Source: Schnuerera sp. xch1 (GTDB lineage Bacteria > Bacillota > Clostridia > Tissierellales > Tepidimicrobiaceae). From it: a DNA stretch of 64,000 nt. Made by a program: the position numbers and the translations under genes. The first letter of the stretch is position 1; each line of letters begins with the position of its first letter. Below, piece after piece: positions 10,144 through 19,147 of this stretch. The notes below the pieces were generated by a model. It saw nothing but the letters and a program-made list of their open reading frames with translations, had not been told where the DNA came from and did no database searches. Location: contig NZ_JAIOUP010000012.1 of NCBI RefSeq assembly GCF_019931165.1, forward strand, positions 16,987 through 80,986. Direction: 5' to 3'.

Positions 10144-10214
10144 ATTAAATAGTAAAAAAAAGGGTAGATATCCATTAAAAGACTAACCAATATGATTATT
10201 ATAGGAGGGCTTTT

Positions 10215-11420
10215 ATGGATATGAAGATTTTAAATGTAAATGAAACAATAAAATGGATTGGAATTTTAGACCCAGGCTTAATAACCTTTGATGTGGTAAT
10301 GGAAACTAAGTATGGGACTACCTATAACTCATATTTTATAGATACAGATAAAAAGGCTATTATAGAAACATCAAAGGAACCTTTTAAGGATGTATATCTA
10401 GATAAGGTAAAGAAAGTAGTGGATTATGAGGATATTGATTATATAATTTTAAATCATACGGAACCAGATCATTCGGGGAACTTAACTCATTTATTGGACG
10501 TTGCGAAGAATGCAACAGTAGTGGCTAGCAAGTCTGCTATTAATTTTTTAAAGAATATGGTCGATAAAGAATTTAAATACATGGTTGTATCAGATGGAGA
10601 TGAATTGAGCCTAGGCAATAAAACTCTTAAGTTTATATCAGCACCATTTTTGCATTGGCCGGATACCATGTTCACATATTTAGAAGAGGATAGTATATTA
10701 TTTACTTGTGATGTATTTGGTTGCCATTATTGTGATGAAAGAATGTTTGATGATTTAGTTGATAATTTTGACGATGCATTTGAATATTATTTTAATGTAA
10801 TACTAAAACCATTTAGTAACTATATGTTGCAGGCTATAAATAAGATAAAAGATTTGGATATAGATATTATTGCTCCAGGCCATGGTCCTATATTACGTTC
10901 GAATTGGAAGAAATACGTAGAATGGTCTAAGAAAGCATCAGAAGAAACAGAGAACAAACCTAAAAAACATAAAGTGTTTATGCCTTATGTTTCTGCTTAT
11001 GGAAATACAAGAAAAATAGGAGAAAAAATAGCGGAAGGTATTAAGATGGTGGGAAATGTTGATGTAGAAATTAAGGATATAGAATTAGTAGATATATCCA
11101 CTTTAGAGGAGAAGATAGAAAAAAGTACAGCTATATTAATTGGTTCTCCAACTATAAATCAAAATACATTAAGACCAATATATGAGTTATTTTCAGTTAT
11201 CAATCCCATTAGAAACAGAGGGAAACTAGCAGGGGCCTTTGGGTCTTATGGTTGGAGCGGAGAAGCTATAAAAATTATAGAACAAAACCTTAAAAATTTA
11301 AAATTAAAAGTTCATGATGATGGAGTTAAATGCTGTTTTATTCCTTTCGAAGATTCTTACCAAGAAGCTTTTGAATATGGAAAAAACTTTGGCAAAAAAT
11401 TGTTGGAAGATAAAAGATAA
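10215..11420 (+). CDS. FprA-type flavo-diiron protein
   Basis: 401 residues. The N-terminal metallo-beta-lactamase-like domain holds the diiron ligands HTEPDHSG near residue 81, TCDVFGCH near 169 and PGHGP near 223; a C-terminal flavodoxin domain starts near 255 ([20 protein letters not shown]). These enzymes reduce oxygen to water and/or nitric oxide and protect anaerobes from oxygen. ATG 10215 follows GGAGGG; an in-frame ATG at 10221 is possible. It appears to be transcribed alone. Confidence 0.93.
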   Translation: MDMKILNVNETIKWIGILDPGLITFDVVMETKYGTTYNSYFIDTDKKAIIETSKEPFKDVYLDKVKKVVDYEDIDYIILNHTEPDHSGNLTHLLDVAKNATVVASKSAINFLKNMVDKEFKYMVVSDGDELSLGNKTLKFISAPFLHWPDTMFTYLEEDSILFTCDVFGCHYCDERMFDDLVDNFDDAFEYYFNVILKPFSNYMLQAINKIKDLDIDIIAPGHGPILRSNWKKYVEWSKKASEETENKPKKHKVFMPYVSAYGNTRKIGEKIAEGIKMVGNVDVEIKDIELVDISTLEEKIEKSTAILIGSPTINQNTLRPIYELFSVINPIRNRGKLAGAFGSYGWSGEAIKIIEQNLKNLKLKVHDDGVKCCFIPFEDSYQEAFEYGKNFGKKLLEDKR

Positions 11421-11434
11421 ATTGATACTTCAGT

Positions 11435-11472
11435 AGTATCTCGAAAAAGGATTAATTCTTTTTCGAGATACT
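11435..11472 (+). terminator. Strong hairpin after the flavo-diiron gene
   Basis: A perfect 15-base-pair stem, AGTATCTCGAAAAAG with its complement, around an 8-base loop. No clear T-run follows, so termination may be weak or the hairpin may stabilise the mRNA end. Confidence 0.6.
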
Positions 11473-11508
11473 GTTTCACCTTATAGGATGATGAGAGAGG
11501 GTGTTTGA

Positions 11509-12150
11509 ATGGAGTTGAAAGGAAAAAGAGTAAGAATTGCTCCTCTGAAATTAGAAGATGTTTATGCTATGAGAAACTGGGGGACTCATGAAAATCCTTT
11601 ACTTTTTGATTATAATTTACCACCATTAACTGATGAAGAATTAAAGAATTGGCATTATTATAAGACAAGCGAAAGAAACAGAAAATACTTTAGTATATTT
11701 GACGAAGACCATAGGCTCATTGGCTATTTAGGAATTAAGTCCATACGAAAAATATTTAAGGATTCTGTATTAGGAATAGTTTTTGATCCAAATAATGTGA
11801 ATAAAGGATATGGCACTGAGGCTATTACTACCTTTTTGGATTATTATTTTAATGAAATGAATATGAGGAAGATGTATTTGGATGTAGCTAAATTTAATAA
11901 AAGGGCTTTACGATGTTATAAAAAAAGTGGATTTAAGATTATAAATTTATATTTAGATGATTTTTTTGACCAAAATATAGATGTGAATAATTCGTATTTT
12001 GTAAAGGAAAAATCTTCTTTTATAATAAAAAAAGGAAGGATATATAATTATATCTATAGAATGAAGATAGACAAAGCAACTTATTTAAAAGAGAGGGATA
12101 AAATTGATACGACTAAATCAAAGAATCAAACAAAGCCAAATATTGAGTGA
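11509..12150 (+). CDS. GNAT family N-acetyltransferase
   Basis: 213 residues. The N-terminal LRIAP-like start (KRVRIAPLKLEDVYAMRNW) and the acetyl-CoA loop VNKGYGTEAITTFLDYYF, then RALRCYKKSGFKII, place it in the GNAT superfamily close to the ribosomal-protein and spermidine acetyltransferase groups. The last 45 residues (after about 165) form an unusual basic tail. The substrate cannot be predicted. Its 3' end overlaps a small downstream ORF by 47 bases, suggesting coupling to the DnaD/DnaI pair. Confidence 0.88.
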   Translation: MELKGKRVRIAPLKLEDVYAMRNWGTHENPLLFDYNLPPLTDEELKNWHYYKTSERNRKYFSIFDEDHRLIGYLGIKSIRKIFKDSVLGIVFDPNNVNKGYGTEAITTFLDYYFNEMNMRKMYLDVAKFNKRALRCYKKSGFKIINLYLDDFFDQNIDVNNSYFVKEKSSFIIKKGRIYNYIYRMKIDKATYLKERDKIDTTKSKNQTKPNIE

Positions 12151-12268
12151 CATATGCTTACCGTTAAATACAATAGAAAATAGATATTATGAGCATTTAA
12201 AACATACATATAAAGAAGCGCTGAAGGATATTAGATTGATGGTACTATATTTTGGGGTGGTAGTATGA
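12104..12268 (+). CDS. Small hypothetical protein upstream of the DnaD gene
   Basis: 54 residues from TTG 12104, 5 bases after an AGAGAGGG ribosome site. It lies in another frame inside the end of the acetyltransferase gene, and its TGA stop (12266-12268) overlaps the ATG of the DnaD-like gene as ATGA. The sequence IRLNQRIKQSQILSD...YYEHLKHTYKEALKDIRLM is helical and basic, and ends hydrophobically (VLYFGVVV). No family is recognised. The ribosome site and the exact stop/start overlap argue that it is translated and coupled. Confidence 0.5.
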   Translation: MIRLNQRIKQSQILSDICLPLNTIENRYYEHLKHTYKEALKDIRLMVLYFGVVV

Positions 12269-13359
12269 ACTTTATAATTCAAACCACAGATATTGATTTA
12301 GGAGATACTCCTATTGAGAATATATTTATAAATGATTTTATGCCTATGGCTAATGGCACTTATGTAAAAGTATATTTATTAGGATACAAATATGCCCATG
12401 ATAAAGACGATAGTATTATAGTTGATAATAAAACTATATCTAAACATTTGAATATACCTTTAACAGATGTTTTAGGTGCGTGGGATTTTTGGGAGAGCAA
12501 GGGGATAATTGAAAAAAAATATGATGATGAAGATAATAAATTTAATTATAAGATTAAATTTTTAAATTTAAAGCAGCTCTATATAAAGAATAACTTTAAA
12601 CCATTTGATACTAAAGATGAATCAGCTACAAAACCTTATACTTGTTCAGTTGAAGATCTGGTAGATGCAAATCAAATACCTGCAATTAATAGGATGTTTA
12701 ATAATATTGATTATATTATGAGAAGACAATTGGTGCCAAATGAAAAACAGAAAATATTGGAATGGATATATAATTATAACATGAATCCAGATATTATTGA
12801 AAAGGCATTCTTTTATGGAATAGAAAAGAAGGGAAAGAGAAATTTCAATTATATAGGCGGAATAATAAGAAACTGGTATGATCAAGGCATAACAAATGTG
12901 GAAGCTTTACAGGAATATTTGAAAGCTAACGATGAAAAATACTTTAGGTATGAGAAGATCATGAAATATCTAGGATATGGAAATAGGTTTCTTACTGAGC
13001 CTGAGAAGAAAGTAATAGATAAATGGTTTGATAAATATAAATTTTCAATGGAAATGGTGTTAAAGGGATGTGAAAACACTAAAAAAACATCAAATCCAAA
13101 CATCAACTATATTGATAGTATTTTAGGCTCTTGGCATAATAAAGGAATTAAAACAGTAAAAGAGATAGAGGAAAAAGATAAACCGCCTAAAAAGAAAGAA
13201 TATAGACGCACTAAAAAGGATAATGACAGGAAACCAACTAAGACTAAATTCCATAACTTTGAACAGAGAACTGCGAATTATACAGCAGAACAGTTAGAAG
13301 AAATTGCAAAGAGGAAACGAGAGGAATACTATTTTAAACAAAAGGGAGAAAGTAAGTGA
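12265..13359 (+). CDS. DnaD domain protein (replication initiation)
   Basis: 364 residues. An N-terminal winged-helix region (SKHLNIPLTDVLGAWDFWESKGIIEKK near residues 55-85) precedes two DnaD/DnaB_2 C-terminal domains at about 130-200 and 215-290, each ending in the YxxxIxxxW motif (YIGGIIRNWYDQGI and YIDSILGSWHNKGI). A lysine-rich tail follows. Such proteins remodel the origin and load the helicase loader. It overlaps the DnaI-like gene, so the pair with dnaB upstream forms the initiation machinery. Confidence 0.9.
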   Translation: MNFIIQTTDIDLGDTPIENIFINDFMPMANGTYVKVYLLGYKYAHDKDDSIIVDNKTISKHLNIPLTDVLGAWDFWESKGIIEKKYDDEDNKFNYKIKFLNLKQLYIKNNFKPFDTKDESATKPYTCSVEDLVDANQIPAINRMFNNIDYIMRRQLVPNEKQKILEWIYNYNMNPDIIEKAFFYGIEKKGKRNFNYIGGIIRNWYDQGITNVEALQEYLKANDEKYFRYEKIMKYLGYGNRFLTEPEKKVIDKWFDKYKFSMEMVLKGCENTKKTSNPNINYIDSILGSWHNKGIKTVKEIEEKDKPPKKKEYRRTKKDNDRKPTKTKFHNFEQRTANYTAEQLEEIAKRKREEYYFKQKGESK

Positions 13360-14354
13360 TGTATAATCAAATTCTAAAGGATATTTTGAATAAGTATGAA
13401 AATAAAAGAGATAGAGCGATTAATGAGCAAAAACTTAGGATTAAAAAGGTATATGAAAAGGTACCTGAAATAAGGAAGTTAGATAAGAAAATAACAGAAA
13501 CAGGACTACTTATGTCTAAAGCTATAATTGAAGATCCGGGAAATTATGAAGAGAGTATGAAAGATGTAAAAGAGAGATTGGAAAAGTTAAAGATGGAAAA
13601 AGCATACTTGCTCACAGAAAATAATATTCCATTAGATTACTTAGATGTTAAATACGAATGTTCAAAATGTCAGGATACTGGCTACTTACCTAATGGTAAT
13701 AAGTGCAATTGCTTAAAACAATCCTTTATAAATAAAGCTTATGAAATGTCAAATATAGAAGGTGTTTTGAAAAAGGAAAACTTTCAAACTTTTGATATAA
13801 ATATTTTTCCTGACGAACCTTTTGAAGAAGAAAGCATGACCCCTAGGGATAATATGAAAAACATTTCAAGCATAAGTGAAGGTTTTGTTAATAATTTTGA
13901 TGAAAATAATGATGAAAATCTGTTATTTTATGGAACAACAGGATTAGGAAAGACTTTTATGTGTAATTGTATAGCAAAAGCCTTGCTTGATAAAAATAAG
14001 ATAGTAATATATCAAACAGCATTTAAAATATTGGAGATTATAGAAAAACGTAGGTTTGGAAGAGATTCTAAAAGATTTAAAGATGAAGAATATGATTTAC
14101 TATTTGATGCAGAATTATTAATTATTGATGATTTAGGTACTGAATTATCAAATACCTTTACGAATACTGAAATTTTTAATATAGTAAATACTAGACTTTT
14201 AGGAAGTAAGAGGACCATCATATCAACAAATTTGACTCCAAAGGAAATATCTGACACATATACTGATAGAATTTTTTCAAGGATATTAGAAAAATTTATA
14301 CCTTTAAGATTTTTTGGACCAGATTTAAGATATTATAGATGGCAAACCCAATAG
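13359..14354 (+). CDS. dnaI: Helicase loader, DnaI/DnaC-type AAA+ ATPase
   Basis: 331 residues from ATG 13359, which overlaps the stop of the DnaD gene (a GTG three bases earlier is also possible). A zinc-binding segment YECSKCQDTG...NKCNC lies near residues 95-120; the AAA+ core has Walker A GTTGLGKTF near 191 and Walker B LLIIDDLGTE near 250, then an arginine-finger region TDRIFSRI. It loads the replicative helicase onto DNA. The zinc module is typical of DnaI rather than E. coli DnaC. Confidence 0.9.
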   Translation: MYNQILKDILNKYENKRDRAINEQKLRIKKVYEKVPEIRKLDKKITETGLLMSKAIIEDPGNYEESMKDVKERLEKLKMEKAYLLTENNIPLDYLDVKYECSKCQDTGYLPNGNKCNCLKQSFINKAYEMSNIEGVLKKENFQTFDINIFPDEPFEEESMTPRDNMKNISSISEGFVNNFDENNDENLLFYGTTGLGKTFMCNCIAKALLDKNKIVIYQTAFKILEIIEKRRFGRDSKRFKDEEYDLLFDAELLIIDDLGTELSNTFTNTEIFNIVNTRLLGSKRTIISTNLTPKEISDTYTDRIFSRILEKFIPLRFFGPDLRYYRWQTQ

Positions 14355-14365
14355 TATTAAATTTA

Positions 14366-14393
14366 AGTCTACTTGAAGGAGTAGGCTATTTTT
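14366..14393 (+). terminator. Terminator after dnaI
   Basis: AGTCTACT (14366-14373) pairs with AGTAGGCT (14380-14387) with one G-U pair, followed by ATTTTTATT. Confidence 0.7.
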
Positions 14394-14502
14394 ATTATCA
14401 CAAAATCATAAAGTTTAATTTAAATTTTGGAAAGATACAGATATTAGGTATAATTTATGATAAAATATAGTATAAATATTTGGTCGTGAAAGGAGAATAA
14501 TA

Positions 14503-15027
14503 GTGGATGCTTGGGAAAGAAGAGAAAAAATACTGTATACTTTAAGGAAAAGTGAAAAACCTATAAAAGGGACAAAACTCTCTAAGATCTTTGGAGTTAG
14601 CAGACAAGTTATAGTTCAAGATATCGCATTATTAAGAGCAAGGGGAGAAGATATATTAGCTACACCCCAAGGATATGTAATTCCCAGTATGAATAAAGAA
14701 AATAAGTTGGTTAGAAAGATAGTTTGTAAGCATAATCGTTATGATGAAATAGAAGATGAATTAAAAACCATCATTGATTTAGGAGGTAAAATAATAGATG
14801 TTATTGTAGAACACTCTATTTATGGTGAGATTAAGGGTTCTCTTGAGATTAGTTCTAGATTAGATTTACAGGAATTTATGGTCAATTTAAAAGATGCTAA
14901 GGCAGAACCTTTATCATCCTTGACAGAAGGTATCCATATTCATACCATAGAGGTTGAGAACGAAAAAGTTTTTAAAAAAATAAAAGATGCCCTTAATAAC
15001 AAAAAGTACTTGATAAATGAAGAATAA
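14503..15027 (+). CDS. niaR: Niacin-responsive repressor NiaR (3H domain)
   Basis: 174 residues from GTG 14503 after AAAGGAGAA. An HTH_11 winged helix (KGTKLSKIFGVSRQVIVQDIALLRARG, about 22-48) is followed by the 3H domain, named for three histidines: VEHSIYG, and IHIHTIEVE near residue 150. NiaR binds nicotinic acid and represses NAD synthesis and niacin transport genes in Firmicutes. A permease gene lies 72 bases downstream and pncB lies about 10 kb away. Confidence 0.92.
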   Translation: MDAWERREKILYTLRKSEKPIKGTKLSKIFGVSRQVIVQDIALLRARGEDILATPQGYVIPSMNKENKLVRKIVCKHNRYDEIEDELKTIIDLGGKIIDVIVEHSIYGEIKGSLEISSRLDLQEFMVNLKDAKAEPLSSLTEGIHIHTIEVENEKVFKKIKDALNNKKYLINEE

Positions 15028-15099
15028 AATGATATATTTTTACAGTAAGGTGACAAGACACATGTATATACACATATTAATAATAGAGAGGTGGCTAAT

Positions 15100-16137
15100 T
15101 TGACAAAGAGAAAACCAGATAAAAAAGGCAGTAATAGTACAAGAAATTATTTAGTTAAGATTTTGAACGGTATGGCACGAGGACTTTTTGCATCGCTATT
15201 AATAGGGCTTATAATTAAACAATTAGGTGTTCTTTTAAATGTTGAACTGTTGACCATATTTGGTGAAATTGCTCAAATGCTTATGGGACCAGCAATTGGT
15301 GTAGGAGTAGCATATAGTGTAGGAGCTCCTCCTTTAGGAATATTTGCTTCAGTAATAACTGGAGCCATTGGAGCGGGAACGATAACTTTTAACAATGATA
15401 TTGCATTGATACAGATTGGGGAACCAGTGGGAGCTTTTATTGCTGCACTGCTAGGTGCTGAATTTTCTAAGTTAATTAGCGGTAAGACAAAAGTAGATAT
15501 AGTGTTAGTTCCTCTTGCAACTATTATAATAGGTGGTCTAACTGGCTATTATGTGGGACCTATTATGAGCTCTTTTATGGGACTTGTAGGAAATATTATA
15601 AATAGAGCAGTAGAATTGCATCCATTTCCTATGGGAATAATTGTGTCAGTTTTGATGGGAATAATATTGACTCTACCTATTAGTAGTGCCGCTTTAGCTA
15701 TATCTTTAAGTCTTAGTGGCTTAGCTGCAGGAGCAAGTACTGTAGGTTGTGCTTCTCAGATGATAGGATTTGCAGTAGCTTCATATAGAGAAAATGGATT
15801 TGGGGGATTCATAGCTCAAGGAGTTGGCACATCTATGTTGCAGATTTCAAATATAATAAAAAACCCCAAGATATGGATACCAGCTACACTTACTTCGGCC
15901 ATTTTAGGCCCTGTTTCAACCATCTTATTTAAGATGGAAAGCAGTGCATCAGGAGCAGGAATGGGAACTAGTGGTCTCGTTGGCCAATTTGCAACTATTG
16001 AAGTAATGGGATCGAGTCTAGATGTATTGATTAAAATGGTCATGCTTCATTTTATACTTCCAGCACTTATATCATTCCTAATTTCGCAATGGATGAGGAA
16101 AGCTGGATATATAAAATATGGTGATATGAAATTATAA
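15100..16137 (+). CDS. EIIC-like membrane transporter (PfoR family)
   Basis: 345 residues from TTG 15100, which follows AGAGGTGG by 6 bases; the GTG at 15091 is inside that site. It is rich in glycine and alanine with about nine membrane segments, and resembles the PTS EIIC_2/PfoR group, which lacks EIIA/EIIB partners here. The natural substrate is unknown. Because it directly follows the niacin repressor gene, a role in niacin or precursor uptake is a plausible guess, not a demonstrated one. Confidence 0.8.
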   Translation: MTKRKPDKKGSNSTRNYLVKILNGMARGLFASLLIGLIIKQLGVLLNVELLTIFGEIAQMLMGPAIGVGVAYSVGAPPLGIFASVITGAIGAGTITFNNDIALIQIGEPVGAFIAALLGAEFSKLISGKTKVDIVLVPLATIIIGGLTGYYVGPIMSSFMGLVGNIINRAVELHPFPMGIIVSVLMGIILTLPISSAALAISLSLSGLAAGASTVGCASQMIGFAVASYRENGFGGFIAQGVGTSMLQISNIIKNPKIWIPATLTSAILGPVSTILFKMESSASGAGMGTSGLVGQFATIEVMGSSLDVLIKMVMLHFILPALISFLISQWMRKAGYIKYGDMKL

Positions 16138-16151
16138 TTTCCAATAATTAC

Positions 16152-16180
16152 TTGATAACAACATTTATTTGTGCTATTAT
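16152..16180 (+). promoter_or_regulatory. Promoter of the DUF3841 pair
   Basis: TTGATA (16152-16157), 17-base spacer, TATTAT (16175-16180). The -10 element overlaps the outer arm of an inverted repeat. Confidence 0.65.
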
Positions 16181-16238
16181 TCACAATAAAAGGATTTTAT
16201 GTAATAGAATAAAAAGATTATAAAATCCGGTGAATAAT
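16176..16238 (+). repeat. Two-tier inverted repeat in the DUF3841 leader
   Basis: Outer arms ATTATTCAC (16176-16184) and GTGAATAAT (16230-16238) enclose inner arms GGATTTTAT (16192-16200) and ATAAAATCC (16220-16228). The left outer arm overlaps the -10 box and the right one abuts the Shine-Dalgarno. It could be a DNA operator or, for the inner part, an mRNA hairpin near the ribosome site. No known regulator is recognised. Confidence 0.55.
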
Positions 16239-16249
16239 AGGAGGTGAAT

Positions 16250-16843
16250 ATGGTACAGATTCTAGATGATTCTAACAAAAAAGTTACACTTTGGACGAGA
16301 CAACATAAAGATATAATGAAAGAGTTAGAGGAAAAAGGAATATATAGAGTAAAAAAAGAATATATTCAAGAAAAAATGGATACAATATCAGACTATTATT
16401 TAAATTTATATGACTGGTATGTAAAGCATGCTGAGAAAATTGTACCAAGACCTGATGGGGTGACATATCCTATCTGGTTTTCTACGTCTTCAGAGATGAT
16501 GTTACAGCCTACGGAAAATACGGTTATTCTAAAACTAGAAGTAGATAGAAATCTTGTTGTTATTACTGATTCTAATAAATGGGGATATGTAGTAAATTAT
16601 TTTTATTTACCTGTTGATCATGAAGATGAAATAAAGCATAATAAAGAGCTTGAAAAGTATGGTATAGGAGATGAGTCTGCTTTAATAATGGAGGATAAAG
16701 GTAATTTTTACCCGTTATTAAGAAACAAAATTATTAATAGTTGGGAAAGATTATTTGAAGAATGTGATGAGCAAGATCCTTCGGCACAAGCAACTATGTG
16801 GGAAATTAAAAGAGAATGGATTGTAGATGTTATATATGGGTAA
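16250..16843 (+). CDS. DUF3841 domain protein, copy 1
   Basis: 197 residues from ATG 16250 after AGGAGGTG. It matches the DUF3841 pattern: KVTLWTRQHKDIMKELEEKG at the start, a YDWYVKHAEKIVPRP segment, PIWFST, and a C-terminal WEIKREWIVDV. No catalytic motif is recognised and no membrane segment or signal is present. The next gene is a paralogue. Function unknown. Confidence 0.8.
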   Translation: MVQILDDSNKKVTLWTRQHKDIMKELEEKGIYRVKKEYIQEKMDTISDYYLNLYDWYVKHAEKIVPRPDGVTYPIWFSTSSEMMLQPTENTVILKLEVDRNLVVITDSNKWGYVVNYFYLPVDHEDEIKHNKELEKYGIGDESALIMEDKGNFYPLLRNKIINSWERLFEECDEQDPSAQATMWEIKREWIVDVIYG

Positions 16844-16874
16844 ATGTTAAATAAGAAGAATAGAGGGGTCAAAG

Positions 16875-17447
16875 ATGGTTAATCAAAATGATAATAAGAA
16901 GATTACATTATGGACATCACAAAGAAAAATTGTATTAGATACCCTTGAGAAAAAAGGGGTATATCATGTAAAAAGAGATTTTATTGTGAAAAAATACGGG
17001 GAAGTTTCAAATGTTTTCTTAGAGCCTTATAACTGGTTTGTTAATAAGGCAGAAAAAATGGTGCCAAAGCCTGAAGGAGCAGAGTATCCTATTTGGTTAT
17101 TCACTGATTTAAAATATATAGATCATCATGGAGATAGTAAAATTTTAAAAATAAGTGTGGATAGAAATAAAGTTATTTTATTTGATCATCTTAAATGGAA
17201 CCGAATATTAAATTTATCTTATCTAGCAAAAGACGAGAGAGATGCCAATGAATATGAAGAAATGTTAGAAAAGCAAGGTATTTATGATGAAACAGATATA
17301 TATATGACAAGTTTTTATCCTCACTTAAAGATGAAGGTAAAAAAGAGTTGGGATAGATTATTTGATGATAATAATGATAATAATTTATTAACTACTAAGC
17401 AAGCAGCTCTATGGGAAATAAGAAAAGAGTGGATAGTTAGTTCATAG
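16875..17447 (+). CDS. DUF3841 domain protein, copy 2
   Basis: 190 residues from ATG 16875 after AGAGGGG, 31 bases downstream of copy 1. It aligns over its full length with copy 1 through KKITLWTSQRKIVLDTLEKKG, YNWFVNKAEKMVPKP, YPIWLF, LKISVDRN, KSWDRLF and WEIRKEWIV, but the remainder has diverged widely, so the duplication is not recent. The C-terminal motifs are the best conserved. Function unknown. Confidence 0.8.
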   Translation: MVNQNDNKKITLWTSQRKIVLDTLEKKGVYHVKRDFIVKKYGEVSNVFLEPYNWFVNKAEKMVPKPEGAEYPIWLFTDLKYIDHHGDSKILKISVDRNKVILFDHLKWNRILNLSYLAKDERDANEYEEMLEKQGIYDETDIYMTSFYPHLKMKVKKSWDRLFDDNNDNNLLTTKQAALWEIRKEWIVSS

Positions 17448-17498
17448 ATAGGTAAAAAGTGTTAATGATTGTTTATACTGACTTATAATGCAAAATAA

Positions 17499-17527
17499 TT
17501 GATATTTTTAATAAAATATGATATACT
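17499..17527 (+). promoter_or_regulatory. Promoter of the serS T-box transcript
   Basis: TTGATA (17499-17504), 17-base spacer, TATACT (17522-17527), giving a transcript start near 17534 just before the T-box leader. Confidence 0.75.
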
Positions 17528-17548
17528 AATTAGTAAAATATCACATTG

Positions 17549-17735
17549 TGGCTATGAAAGGACCAAGTAGATGACAAAGCTTTTTTTAGAGAGCCAATGG
17601 GTGGTGAGAATTGGTAAAGCTTGTTGTTGAATCCAGCCTTGAGCTTATTTTTATATAAGTGAACCGAAAGGTTAACTAGGGTGGCAACGCGGGAATAACT
17701 CTCGTCCCTAATATATAGGGATTGAGAGTTTTTTT
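17549..17735 (+). promoter_or_regulatory. T-box riboswitch of serS
   Basis: The T-box sequence AGGGTGGCAACGCGG (17678-17692) precedes a terminator, and the upstream region has the long stem I ending in GAATCCAGCCTTGAGC, where UCC near 17632 is the likely serine specifier codon. The leader senses uncharged tRNA-Ser by pairing of its CCA end with the antiterminator bulge and allows read-through into serS. Stem I was not folded in full. Confidence 0.92.
17697..17735 (+). terminator. T-box regulated terminator
   Basis: AACTCTC (17697-17703) plus CCCT pairs with AGGG plus GAGAGTT (to 17730), followed by a run of T. It competes with the antiterminator containing the T-box sequence. Confidence 0.85.
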
Positions 17736-17760
17736 AATTATAAGAATAGGAGGTAAGAAT

Positions 17761-19035
17761 ATGCTTGATATCAAACGTATTAGGAATAATTCAAATGAAG
17801 TAAAAACAGGATTAGAAAAGAGACATGGAGATTTTCCAATTGATCGAGTGCTAAAACTTGATGAGAATCGAAGAAGTTTGTTGACTGAAATGGAACAAAT
17901 GAAAGCTAAACAGAACTCAGTATCAAAAGAGATTCCAAAGTTGAAAAAAGAAGGGAAAGACATATCATCGATATTAGAAGAGATGAGAGAGCTATCAGAT
18001 AAAGTAAAAAAAATGGATGAACAGATAAAGGAAATAGACAGTGAGCTAAGAGATGAATTATTGCATATTCCGAATGTTCCCCATGAATCCGTTGTAGAAG
18101 GGGAATCAGATGAAGATAATGTGGAAATAAGAAAATGGGGGGAGCCTACTGAGTTTGACTTTGATGCAAAGGCTCATTGGGACATAGGTACCGATTTAGA
18201 CATATTGGATTTTGAAAGAGCATCTAAATTAACAGGAGCTAGGTTCTCGCTGTTTAAAGGTGCAGGAGCATTACTTGAAAGAGCTTTAATTAATTTTATG
18301 ATTGATTTACACGCTGTAGATCATGGATTTACTGAAATGCTAACCCCATTTATGGTTAATAGAGAAAGTATGACAGGTACAGGGCAACTTCCAAAGTTTG
18401 AAAATGATATGTTTCACCTACCAAGCAAGGATTATTTTTTAGTGCCTACTGCGGAAGTACCATTAACAAACTTTTATAGAGATGAAATATTGGACGAAGA
18501 AATGTTGCCTATATACCTTACTGCATACACTCCTTGTTTTAGACAGGAAGCAGGTTCTGCTGGTCGTGATACTAGAGGGCTTATCAGAAATCATCAATTT
18601 GACAAGGTAGAGCTAGTTAAATTTTCGCTACCAGAAAACTCATATGATGAGTTAGAAAGTTTGACAAATAATGCAGAGGAAGTATTGCAAAGACTTGGGT
18701 TACCTTATAGGGTAGTAATATTGAGCACTGGAGATTTAGGATTTTCTGCAGCTAAAACCTATGATATAGAAGTATGGATGCCAAGCTATGGAAGATATGT
18801 GGAAATATCTTCTTGTAGTAACTTTGAAGACTATCAAGCTAGACGTGCAAATATAAGATATAGAAAGAAAGATAACAAAAAAGTAGAATATGTGCATACT
18901 TTAAACGGTTCAGGATTAGCTGTTGGAAGAACTTTAGCAGCTTTAATTGAAAATTATCAACAAGAAGATGGTTCAGTAACAATACCAGAAGTATTAAAAC
19001 CTTATATGAGAGGTTTAGAGAAGATAACAAAATAA
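17761..19035 (+). CDS. serS: Seryl-tRNA synthetase
   Basis: 424 residues from ATG 17761 after AGGAGGT. An N-terminal antiparallel coiled-coil arm (about 25-105) precedes the class II catalytic domain with TAEVPLTN, motif 2 [16 protein letters not shown] and motif 3 [20 protein letters not shown]. It charges tRNA-Ser with serine; tRNA-Sec is also charged by this enzyme, relevant to the selenoprotein at 61.4 kb. Expression is set by the T-box leader. Confidence 0.98.
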   Translation: MLDIKRIRNNSNEVKTGLEKRHGDFPIDRVLKLDENRRSLLTEMEQMKAKQNSVSKEIPKLKKEGKDISSILEEMRELSDKVKKMDEQIKEIDSELRDELLHIPNVPHESVVEGESDEDNVEIRKWGEPTEFDFDAKAHWDIGTDLDILDFERASKLTGARFSLFKGAGALLERALINFMIDLHAVDHGFTEMLTPFMVNRESMTGTGQLPKFENDMFHLPSKDYFLVPTAEVPLTNFYRDEILDEEMLPIYLTAYTPCFRQEAGSAGRDTRGLIRNHQFDKVELVKFSLPENSYDELESLTNNAEEVLQRLGLPYRVVILSTGDLGFSAAKTYDIEVWMPSYGRYVEISSCSNFEDYQARRANIRYRKKDNKKVEYVHTLNGSGLAVGRTLAALIENYQQEDGSVTIPEVLKPYMRGLEKITK

Positions 19036-19042
19036 TTTAATG

Positions 19043-19070
19043 AAAAAGGCTAAGTATACTTAGTCTTTTT
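19043..19070 (+). terminator. Terminator after serS
   Basis: AAAAAGGCTAAG and CTTAGTCTTTTT pair around TATA, ending in a T-run. Confidence 0.8.
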
Positions 19071-19147
19071 TATTATCTAATAAGGAATAATAATATATAG
19101 ATAGAATATATAATATTAATAGAACAATAAAATGGGAGGAAAAAATC

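Noticed and set aside
15028..15099. NiaR operator in GACAAGACACATGT ahead of the permease
   Set aside because: It matches only loosely what I recall of NiaR sites and lacks a clear second half-site, so it is not listed as a feature.
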